NCBI GenBank assembly: GCA_030617585.1
Contig: JAUWVD010000097.1
Coordinates: 1-5,242 of the forward strand
Source of the DNA: Candidatus Methanophagales archaeon
GTDB lineage: Archaea; Halobacteriota; Syntropharchaeia; Alkanophagales; Methanospirareceae
Direction: 5' to 3'
Length of the DNA: 5,242 nucleotides
The translations under genes were made by a program, and so were the position numbers. The notes under the pieces were generated by a model. It made no database searches and had not been told where the DNA came from. It saw nothing but the letters and a program-made list of their open reading frames with translations. The stretch's first letter is position 1, and every line of letters begins with the position of its first letter. Below are positions 1 to 5,131 of the stretch, piece after piece.

Positions 1-422
1 TATACAAAGAGGAGTTTCGTACCATCGGGACTCGCAGTAAGAGCGGCATATTTGCCTAACGACCCGTCTTCATTCGTTATGGTGGTAAGTGGCACTGCTT
101 CAGCGTTATCCGTTGACTGGTAATAGATGCGTTGATCATCAAAATTGACGAAATATATGGCATCCTTGTAAACTGTGTATGCTCCACCGCCATATTCATG
201 TACCCGTGTCCGTACATTGAACCCCTGCGGTGTAATATCTCTAACCACACCATCTTCATCTCGCTGCACAACAACGCATCTGCCCCTTTCTACGGGCCTC
301 ATCTCAACCCAATACGTTCTTTTACCCAGAACGTGTATCTCATTCACTCCGATGATGTCAGAAAAGACCTCTTCGGGCGTGATTGCGGGCTCCCAGTCAA
401 CAAAAGGTACTTCTTCGCTCAT
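1..422 (-). CDS. S9-family serine peptidase (prolyl oligopeptidase / acylaminoacyl-peptidase type), N-terminal part, cut by window edge
   Basis: The minus-strand frame opens with ATG at 422 (MSEEVPFVDW) and stays open for 140 codons to the window edge. An in-frame TGA lies upstream with no other ATG between, so the start is well fixed; a weak GGA lies 9 bases before it. The visible part matches the N-terminal beta-propeller of S9 dipeptidyl aminopeptidase/acylaminoacyl-peptidase proteins. It has the hallmark block NVRTRVHEYGGGAY (residues 69-82), then YFVNFDDQRIY (90-100) and a PD40-like SPDGTKLLFV repeat (131-140). Family members are usually about 600-650 residues and carry a C-terminal alpha/beta-hydrolase domain with the Ser-Asp-His triad; that part is outside the window, so activity cannot be judged. 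No signal peptide is visible, which fits a cytosolic enzyme degrading short peptides. It starts 56 bases after cooC on the same strand, so the two may be cotranscribed, although no functional link is known to me. Confidence 0.85.
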   Translation of the reverse strand, partial: MSEEVPFVDWEPAITPEEVFSDIIGVNEIHVLGKRTYWVEMRPVERGRCVVVQRDEDGVVRDITPQGFNVRTRVHEYGGGAYTVYKDAIYFVNFDDQRIYYQSTDNAEAVPLTTITNEDGSLGKYAALTASPDGTKLLFV

Positions 423-478
423 AACGCTAAATCCTTTACTATGTGTACATCATAAAGAAAGCAACTGACGGGGGCAAC

Positions 479-1249
479 TTATTCCTTAGTGATGTGCTCC
501 ACCACCCACTTCACACCGATGACAGACGGGGCATTATCGGGTAAATCCAGAATAGGTCGGCCTTCAAGATCATACTCGGGTATTAACGTGTCAAATGGTA
601 CTATCGCATCTATTTCGATGCCTTTCTTCTTCGCTTCCTCTATCAACCGCTCCTCGGCACCCGCAGGTATCTTATTTGCTACATACACCATCCGCTGCAC
701 ATTCACGTCTATTGAGTCCGCAATCTTTTTCAGTCGCAATGCGGTTTTCATGCTCTTCTGTGTGCTATCTAGCACAACGAGCATGACGTCTACGTCCCTT
801 GTCGTTCTCCGGCTGAGGTGCTCCAAACCCGCCTCGCAATCGATTATAGTGTAATCGTAATTCTTCGTTAATATATCCATAATCCTCCGTATGATGTGAT
901 TTACCGGGCAATAGCAGCCAGGACCCTCGGGCCGTCCCATAACTAGGAGATCATAACGGTCTTCCTCCTCTATTATCTCCGCTATCTTACCCTCAAATTG
1001 CGATTGCACATCCAGAGCTATATCCTGCTGTTTCTCTTCCAGCAGGCTTTCCCTTATATCTCCTACCGACTTATCATACGATATACCTAGGGCCTCGGGC
1101 AGGTTAGAATCGGCATCCGCATCCACAGCTAATATGCATATATCTTCATTTTCTTTAGACTCGAGTAGTTCCCGAATTAAAAGTGCAGCAATAGCGGTTT
1201 TCCCGGTTCCACCTTTTCCTGCTACTGCTATTACTTTTCCCTTTCTCAT
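479..1249 (-). CDS. cooC: CooC-type nickel-insertion ATPase (CO dehydrogenase maturation factor)
   Basis: This is a complete 256-residue protein of the SIMIBI/MinD-like P-loop ATPase class. Visible motifs are the deviant Walker A GKGGTGKT (11-18, signature Lys12 and P-loop Lys17), the switch I block DADADSNLPEALG (43-55), a CxC pair in GCYCPVN (Cys112 and Cys114), and the Walker B/switch II block TIIDCEAGLEHLSRRT (134-149). The family's known role is ATP-dependent maturation of the Ni-Fe-S C-cluster of CO dehydrogenase; in characterised CooC proteins the CxC cysteines bind nickel or zinc at the dimer interface. Length is normal for the family (about 250). The ATG at 1249 is the only plausible start: the frame upstream reaches a stop at 1286-1288 without another ATG or GTG, and GGGGT lies 10 bases before it. 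No CODH/ACS gene is in the window, so the partner is presumed elsewhere. A closely related MinD-like ATPase with another metal-cofactor client is the main alternative. Confidence 0.88.
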   Translation of the reverse strand: MRKGKVIAVAGKGGTGKTAIAALLIRELLESKENEDICILAVDADADSNLPEALGISYDKSVGDIRESLLEEKQQDIALDVQSQFEGKIAEIIEEEDRYDLLVMGRPEGPGCYCPVNHIIRRIMDILTKNYDYTIIDCEAGLEHLSRRTTRDVDVMLVVLDSTQKSMKTALRLKKIADSIDVNVQRMVYVANKIPAGAEERLIEEAKKKGIEIDAIVPFDTLIPEYDLEGRPILDLPDNAPSVIGVKWVVEHITKE

Positions 1250-1474
1250 AGCATAGGTTACCCCGCATGCACGCCGGCCAGGCGTCTATTTACTTCTATG
1301 TCGAGATTTCAGCCTCAGGCTATTAGAGTTGCATTTCCTACACCTCTTTGCCCTAATCGAATTTCTCGCGTTACAATCCATGCATATCTTCATATTGAAG
1401 AGTCTTGCTTCTGCTTCTGGAAATCTTGCCATTGTCTGTTTTCACCTCTGTATATCTACTTTACATGCAGGCAC

Positions 1475-1482
1475 TATAAAAA
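1475..1482 (+). promoter_or_regulatory. Archaeal TATA box of asd
   Basis: TATAAAAA is centred about 26 bases before position 1504. Archaeal initiation at that distance would give a leader of about 20 bases ahead of the asd ATG at 1524. The spacing agrees with the chosen short Asd start and argues against longer N-terminal versions, whose starts would lie upstream of the promoter. Confidence 0.7.
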
Positions 1483-1496
1483 GATTTAAATCTTTT
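1479..1496. promoter_or_regulatory. Perfect 18-bp palindrome overlapping the asd TATA box (candidate operator)
   Basis: AAAAGATTTAAATCTTTT reads identically on both strands, with its centre between 1487 and 1488. It shares four bases with the TATA box and extends toward the predicted transcription start near 1504. A dimeric repressor bound here would block TBP/TFB or RNA polymerase. The dyad symmetry is seen directly; the regulatory role is inferred. Its A/T richness makes chance symmetry more likely than for a mixed sequence. Confidence 0.45.
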
Positions 1497-1523
1497 CCAA
1501 AAGAAGGGATAAGAGATGCAGCT

Positions 1524-2570
1524 ATGAGAAGAATAAAAGTGGGGGTATTGGGAGCAACGGGAAGCGTGGGGCAGAGGTTCGTGCAGCTTCTGGACGGGCA
1601 TCCGTGGTTTGAGCTTGGAGCGCTCTACGCTTCTGAGAGAAGTGCGGGTAAGAAATACAGCGAGGTAGCGAAATGGTTCCTTCCGTATGAGATGCCGGAG
1701 GCCGCGGCCGAAACAGTGGTGAAATCCGTTGACGACATCTCTGCGACCGACGACATAGCACTTATGTTCTCTGCTCTGCCCAGGCCAACGGCAATCAAAG
1801 TGGAGAAGAGCTGTGCACAGGCAGGATATGCGGTTTCCAGTAATGTCGCGGTGCATAGAATGGAAAAGGATGTGCCCTTAGTTATACCGGAGGTAAATAG
1901 AGACCATTTAGCATTAATAGAAGAGCAGAGATCGAAACGGGGTTGGGACGGGTTTATTATAACAAATCCTAACTGCTCGACAATTGTGATGGTCTTGAGT
2001 TTGAAGCCGTTAATGAGTTTAAAGCTAAAAGAGGTGCGAGTATCAACAATGCAAGCGGTATCGGGCGCCGGATACGCGGGTGTGTCGTCAATGGCGATAA
2101 TGGATAATGTACTACCGTTTATAGCAACGGAAGAAGGTAAGATGGAAAGTGAACCGCTAAAGATACTCGGTACTCTGGAGGGTTCGGAGATAAAAGACGC
2201 AAGTGTCAACATATGCGCCTCCTGTCATCGCGTTCCGGTGTTAGACGGACATACGGAAGCGATATGGGTAACATTTGAGGATAGAGTAACGGAAGCGGAA
2301 GTAAAGAACGCGTTTGTGAACTTCCCTAGAGAGATTGACACGCCATTCTCACCGGAAAAGCCGATAATAGTACGTGAGGAGCAGGATAGACCGCAACCGA
2401 AGTTAGACCGCGATGCGGGTAGAGGGATGAGTATATCGGTAGGACGGATAAGAAGTGGGCGGCTGGAGAACGAAATAAAATACATTGCGCAAGGCCATAA
2501 CACAGTAAGAGGCGCTGCGGGTGCTTCTATATTGAATGCCGAGGTACTGGTGGAGAAGGGTTATATATAA
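1524..2570 (+). CDS. asd: Aspartate-semialdehyde dehydrogenase, archaeal type
   Basis: Asd reduces L-aspartyl-4-phosphate to L-aspartate-4-semialdehyde with NAD(P)H, the branch-point step toward threonine, methionine and lysine. The protein has 348 residues, normal for the archaeal/fungal type. The N-terminal Rossmann fold carries GATGSVGQRFV (10-20). The nucleophile is Cys151 in TNPNCST (147-153), followed by QAVSGAGYAG (177-186). By spacing with known enzymes, Arg236 in HRVPV should bind substrate and His243 in DGHTEA should be the acid-base residue. The C-terminal block is GHNTVRGAAGASILNAE (324-340). The frame is open 65 codons further upstream, but those residues resemble no Asd and precede the TATA box, so ATG 1524 is chosen; GAG at 1513-1515 or GGG at 1506-1508 may serve as the ribosome site. 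It is transcribed alone, with its own promoter and terminator. Probable thrC lies nearby in convergent orientation beyond hyuA. Confidence 0.95.
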   Translation: MRRIKVGVLGATGSVGQRFVQLLDGHPWFELGALYASERSAGKKYSEVAKWFLPYEMPEAAAETVVKSVDDISATDDIALMFSALPRPTAIKVEKSCAQAGYAVSSNVAVHRMEKDVPLVIPEVNRDHLALIEEQRSKRGWDGFIITNPNCSTIVMVLSLKPLMSLKLKEVRVSTMQAVSGAGYAGVSSMAIMDNVLPFIATEEGKMESEPLKILGTLEGSEIKDASVNICASCHRVPVLDGHTEAIWVTFEDRVTEAEVKNAFVNFPREIDTPFSPEKPIIVREEQDRPQPKLDRDAGRGMSISVGRIRSGRLENEIKYIAQGHNTVRGAAGASILNAEVLVEKGYI

Positions 2571-2574
2571 TTTG

Positions 2575-2610
2575 TATCTGCTCAAAAGCCTATGGTTTTT
2601 TGAGCAGATA
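2575..2610 (+). terminator. Hairpin terminator of asd
   Basis: A perfect 13-bp stem pairs 2575-2587 with 2598-2610 around a 10-base loop (core CTGCTCAAAA ... TTTTGAGCAG). It begins 5 bases after the asd stop codon. Six consecutive T residues (2596-2601) lie at the start of the descending arm; T-runs are the main intrinsic termination signal in archaea. A second T-run on the same strand (seven T, 2849-2855) could act as a backup. The stem is symmetric, but the short distance to the asd stop makes asd the natural owner. Confidence 0.7.
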
Positions 2611-2725
2611 ATGCAAAATTTAAAATGCAAAATGCAAAGTTCGACAGATGGAGTTCGTTAATGGGCACTTAAAAATTAAAGTCAAAAGAGCCCAGTTTCA
2701 TCTCCTTTTCAATTTGCATTTTGCA
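2611..2725. repeat. MITE-like inverted repeat with ATGCAAAA arms
   Basis: The left side contains ATGCAAAA at 2611-2618 and 2625-2632, and ATGCAAAG at 2632-2639. The right side (2713-2725, TTTGCATTTTGCA) is a perfect 13-base reverse complement of 2626-2638. The arms are 74 bases apart, and the interior holds a weak nested GGGC/GCCC dyad (2663-2666, 2690-2693). No coding sequence lies inside. The structure resembles the short palindromic intergenic repeats found in many archaeal and bacterial genomes; whether it is mobile cannot be told from one copy. Confidence 0.45.
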
Positions 2726-2767
2726 ATTAATTACTCACAATCCACAAGTTTTTGGGCAATTACTACA

Positions 2768-2775
2768 TATTTAAA
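2768..2775 (+). promoter_or_regulatory. Possible TATA box in the asd-hyuA gap
   Basis: TATTTAAA, centred near 2771, would place a start of transcription near 2797. A purine-rich ribosome-site-like GGAGGG follows at 2800-2805 and an ATG at 2821. The order TATA, Shine-Dalgarno, ATG is suggestive, but the region is A/T-rich and each element could occur by chance. Confidence 0.25.
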
Positions 2776-2820
2776 GATACTTATTCAGTCAACTCTGCTG
2801 GAGGGAACGTTAGGCAAAAG

Positions 2821-2889
2821 ATGAGAAATTCGGCTATCGTCATTCTTATTTTTTTATCTGCGTTAATCAGTGTTAATCGGTGTCAGTAA
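2821..2889 (+). CDS. Possible 22-residue hydrophobic peptide (doubtful small ORF)
   Basis: An ATG opens a 22-codon frame ending with TAA at 2887-2889. The product starts MRN, then has an uncharged hydrophobic stretch SAIVILIFLSALISV (4-18), long enough to approach one membrane span, and ends NRCQ. GGAGGG lies 15 bases before the ATG, longer than the usual spacing, and a TATA-like box is about 50 bases before it. The second half of the frame coincides with the 10-base periodic repeat at 2857-2886, which could produce this reading frame by accident. I do not recognise a family. I list it because promoter-like, ribosome-site-like and coding elements come in the right order. Confidence 0.18.
   Translation: MRNSAIVILIFLSALISVNRCQ
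2857..2886 (+). repeat. 10-base periodic repeat, three units (copy 1)
   Basis: Three adjacent decamers are visible: TCTGCGTTAA, TCAGTGTTAA and TCGGTGTCAG, with consensus TCNGYGTNAA. Related units occur at 4931-4960 on the opposite strand and 5047-5066 on the same strand, so the repeat lies on both sides of hyuA. Similar decamer chains are common in intergenic DNA of many environmental prokaryotes; their role is not settled to my knowledge. Confidence 0.65.
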
Positions 2890-2918
2890 ATACTTAACCA
2901 AACACACATGACAAGACA

Positions 2919-4880
2919 TTAGGCAATGTGTATACTAATATCGCCATACAGATCAACCGAAAAGCTCGTGCCTGGGGGCACAACGATGGTAGAGTCCTTA
3001 GCTTCAATAATTGCCGCGCCTTCGTGCTCCAGGGGCAAATCATCTCTTCGGTATACGGGTATTTTCTCTCGCCCATCCTCAAACAGCACCGCTCTATATC
3101 CAACAGGTTTGCCCTTCCCGTTAACTACAACCGTTGGAGGTTTCGGTTTCGCTCGGGCTGCCATCACCTGTAATCGAACATTAACGATTTCTACGGCCTC
3201 AGAAGGCATATAATAGCCATATTGTTGGCGGTAGCAATCGTAAAAGCGTTTTTGTGTCGCTTCCAAGCCCTTGTAGCTCACGTTCAGTTCATAACTCTGA
3301 CCAACATAGCGCATATCCAGAGATGGCAACAGCATCGCATCTTCAAACTCAATATCTTGCATCATAAGCTCTCTTTTGGCTGCTGCCGTAAAATCTTCTA
3401 TTGTCTCATTTACAAACGCTTCTGCTTCCGCTTCTCCCACTCGCAATATGTTAGTCCTGCTATAATCCAGTTGCACATCAGATACCAAGATGCCATAGGC
3501 CGAGAATACACCGGGTGCAAAAGGAACGATAACTTTTGGGATGTTCAGCTCTCGTGCCAATGCGGCTGCATGCACGGGCCCTGCACCGCCAAAGGCGATT
3601 AAAGCGAAGTCACGGATGTCGAGTCCTCTTTCCACAGACGCTAATCTGATGGCACTAATCATGTTTGAGTTCACTACTTTCCAAACGCCCAGAATCGTAT
3701 CTTCATATGACATCCCAATCTCATTCGCGAGCTTTTCCATACCCCTTTTCGCGTTCTTTCTTTCTAAAACCATTTCACCACCTGCGAAGTAGCTCGGATT
3801 GATAAACCCGCATAATAAATCAGCATCTGTTACCGTGACGTCCGTTCCACCGAGCCCGTAGCAGATGGGGCCCGGTGAAGCACCTGCACTTTCGGGCCCC
3901 ACACGTAAAGCGCCACCCGCATCTAGCCATGCAATGCTTCCGCCGCCCGCGCCAACAGTTACGAGGTCTACCAGCGGCATTTTTAGCGGTATGCCATTAA
4001 TACTGCCCTCGGAAGTCCATGACAGCTTACCGTTGATTACCGTAGCGACATCGGCACTTGTTCCGCCCATGTCATAGGTTATTATGTCGTTTAGCCCGAT
4101 GAGGTCGCAGAGGAACTTTGAAGCGGCTACTCCGCCTGCGGGACCAGACAGGAGCATATTCACGGGCTTTCGCTTTACAAGTCCTGATTTAACTACTCCG
4201 CCGTTGGATTGCATGACGTAGAATTGCACTTTCTGCGCCAGAATGGATTCTATTCTGGTGATGTAGCTATCTACAATTCGCTTTAGATATGCATCTAAGA
4301 CGGTTGTGGACATCCGTTCATATTCGCGGAATTCCGGTAGCACTTCGGAAGAGCAAGAAACGTTTTTTATGCCATTTCGTTCCAGTACAGCTCTTACAGC
4401 ACGTTCATTTGCGGGGTTCAGAAACGAGAATAAAAAGCAGATAGCTACGGACTCAATGCCAAGTGATTTTAGCTGTTCTACCACAGCCAGAACCTCTTCT
4501 TCTGTCGGTTGCATAATTATGACACCTTCAGAGGATACGCGCTCGGAGAGTTCAAAATAGTGGTCAACCAATGGCAGTGGTCTTGTGGAATTGAGCCTGT
4601 AGAGGTGTGCACGTTTTTGACGACCGATTTTAAGGACGTCCGCAAAGCCTTTTGTTGTTATCAACCCGATTCGTGCTCCTTTTCGCTCCAGGACCGCATT
4701 TGTCGCGATCGTCGCGCCATGAGAGAATGAAGTAACTGTGGTGAGTCTATCAAGACCGTTCTCGATAGCGAGTTCAGGATTCTGCGGTGTGGACGGCACC
4801 TTAAATGACTCTATCTTCTCGCCATCGGAGATTACGAAATCGGTAAATGTACCGCCAATGTCTGTGCTGATATGCATCAT
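2919..4880 (-). CDS. hyuA: Hydantoinase A / 5-oxoprolinase family ATP-dependent amidohydrolase subunit
   Basis: This complete 653-residue protein has the normal length for archaeal HyuA. The N-terminal Hydant_A_N-like domain (about 3-185) contains the ASKHA phosphate loop DIGGTFTDF (7-15) and HGATIATNAVLERKGARIG (54-72). The central hydantoinase A domain (about 195-475) has SGPAGG (245-250), the second phosphate loop YDMGGTSADVA (269-279), VGAGGGSIAW (309-318), PESAGASPGP (329-338) and AFGGAGPVHA (429-438). Residues about 500-653 form the usual C-terminal beta-rich part. The family hydrolyses cyclic amides such as N-methylhydantoin or 5-oxoproline with ATP; the related acetone carboxylase subunit acts on ketones. 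The exact substrate cannot be read from the sequence. HyuA normally works with HyuB, but no hyuB is adjacent: downstream is convergent asd, upstream thrC. Start may be ATG 4880 or ATG 4877; there is no Shine-Dalgarno, and the TATA position suggests leaderless mRNA. Confidence 0.92.
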   Translation of the reverse strand: MMHISTDIGGTFTDFVISDGEKIESFKVPSTPQNPELAIENGLDRLTTVTSFSHGATIATNAVLERKGARIGLITTKGFADVLKIGRQKRAHLYRLNSTRPLPLVDHYFELSERVSSEGVIIMQPTEEEVLAVVEQLKSLGIESVAICFLFSFLNPANERAVRAVLERNGIKNVSCSSEVLPEFREYERMSTTVLDAYLKRIVDSYITRIESILAQKVQFYVMQSNGGVVKSGLVKRKPVNMLLSGPAGGVAASKFLCDLIGLNDIITYDMGGTSADVATVINGKLSWTSEGSINGIPLKMPLVDLVTVGAGGGSIAWLDAGGALRVGPESAGASPGPICYGLGGTDVTVTDADLLCGFINPSYFAGGEMVLERKNAKRGMEKLANEIGMSYEDTILGVWKVVNSNMISAIRLASVERGLDIRDFALIAFGGAGPVHAAALARELNIPKVIVPFAPGVFSAYGILVSDVQLDYSRTNILRVGEAEAEAFVNETIEDFTAAAKRELMMQDIEFEDAMLLPSLDMRYVGQSYELNVSYKGLEATQKRFYDCYRQQYGYYMPSEAVEIVNVRLQVMAARAKPKPPTVVVNGKGKPVGYRAVLFEDGREKIPVYRRDDLPLEHEGAAIIEAKDSTIVVPPGTSFSVDLYGDISIHIA

Positions 4881-4898
4881 TTTTACTGTTTATTCTTG

Positions 4899-4906
4899 TA
4901 TATATA
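4899..4906 (-). promoter_or_regulatory. TATA box of hyuA, implying a leaderless transcript
   Basis: TATATATA (inside the palindrome GTATATATAC at 4898-4907) is centred about 22 bases before ATG 4880 and 25 before ATG 4877. Archaeal transcription starts about 25 bases from the TATA centre, so the mRNA would begin at or next to the start codon. No ribosome-site-like purine run occurs in 4881-4898. The upstream half TATAGTAT (4903-4910) is an alternative core that would place the start at 4880 itself. Confidence 0.55.
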
Positions 4907-4930
4907 CTATAACTTCTACCGATTTAATTT

Positions 4931-4960
4931 AGGACGCAGATGTACACGGATTTACACAAA
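4931..4960 (-). repeat. 10-base periodic repeat, three units (copy 2, inverted)
   Basis: Read on the minus strand the units are TTTGTGTAAA, TCCGTGTACA and TCTGCGTCCT, the same TCNGYGTNAA pattern as copy 1 but in opposite orientation. It lies 50 bases upstream of the hyuA start, just outside the TATA region, and forms the left arm of an imperfect inverted pair with 5047-5066. Confidence 0.6.
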
Positions 4961-4961
4961 C

Positions 4962-5043
4962 CTTTTCTTAAAAAGAAAAGCTTTACCAAAAGAACATTTG
5001 TGTTTTTCTTTTAGCACAGGTTTTCTTTTTATAAAAAAGAAAA
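4962..5043. terminator. Cluster of three A/T-rich hairpins between thrC and hyuA
   Basis: Three successive dyads are built from the same CTTTTCTT/AAGAAAAG motif. The first pairs 4962-4969 with 4973-4980 (8 bp, loop AAA). The second pairs 4988-4994 with 5006-5012 (7 bp). The third pairs 5021-5030 with 5034-5043 (10 bp, loop ATA). Every arm has T-runs on one strand or the other. Lying 90 to 170 bases beyond the thrC stop, the cluster could end thrC transcription before hyuA. The dyads are directly visible; the terminator role is inferred. Confidence 0.5.
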
Positions 5044-5046
5044 AGT

Positions 5047-5066
5047 GTTGTGTTGATCAGTGTCAA
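5047..5066 (+). repeat. 10-base periodic repeat, two degenerate units (copy 3)
   Basis: GTTGTGTTGA is followed by TCAGTGTCAA. The second unit fits TCNGYGTNAA fully; the first is degenerate. Its reverse complement matches 14 of 20 bases of 4941-4960 without gaps, so copies 2 and 3 face each other around the hairpin cluster. Confidence 0.5.
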
Positions 5067-5131
5067 TAATTGATTTTAGTTGGATATTATGCTTTCTCGT
5101 TCTTTAACCGACCGCGGACGTATATCCTCAT

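Larger units (their letters stand above)
1250..1523. other. Divergent intergenic region between cooC and asd
   Basis: This 274-base region must hold the promoters for cooC (leftward) and asd (rightward). The asd side has a clear TATA box and palindrome, listed separately. On the cooC side I see no convincing TATA box; the best A/T patch is CTATTTAC at 1286-1293. The presumed cooC leader contains a small GC-rich dyad, ACGCC/GGCGT at 1271-1275 and 1281-1285. A second dyad, TCTTCA-tat-TGAAGA (1387-1401), lies about 75 bases upstream of the asd TATA box and could be a protein site or chance. Open frames crossing the region add unconserved residues to Asd and are not considered coding. Confidence 0.6.

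Noticed and set aside
77..468. Open frames on both strands over the left end
   Set aside because: They are shadows of the S9 peptidase frame, which is open to the edge and has recognisable family motifs.
1329..1523. 65-codon N-terminal extension of the asd frame
   Set aside because: The asd TATA box and predicted transcription start lie inside it, the residues look like random translation, and known Asd proteins begin close to the Rossmann GATGSVG block.
1461..2503. Several long minus-strand frames opposite asd
   Set aside because: They are antisense to a strongly conserved enzyme and have no recognisable domains or ribosome sites.
2611..2886. CRISPR-like array
   Set aside because: The repeat units are only 8-10 bases, directly adjacent or irregular, without unique spacers of constant length, and no cas gene is near.
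2926..4730. Plus-strand frames opposite hyuA
   Set aside because: hyuA accounts for the whole span with intact motifs; these frames are low-complexity, serine- or cysteine-rich antisense translations.
4872..5069. 65-codon plus-strand frame upstream of hyuA
   Set aside because: It is made of hairpin and decamer-repeat sequence (lysine- and phenylalanine-rich translation) and overlaps the hyuA start on the other strand.
4881..5131. tRNA or other structured RNA gene
   Set aside because: No cloverleaf, T-loop or K-turn signature was seen; the dyads are simple A/T-rich hairpins.
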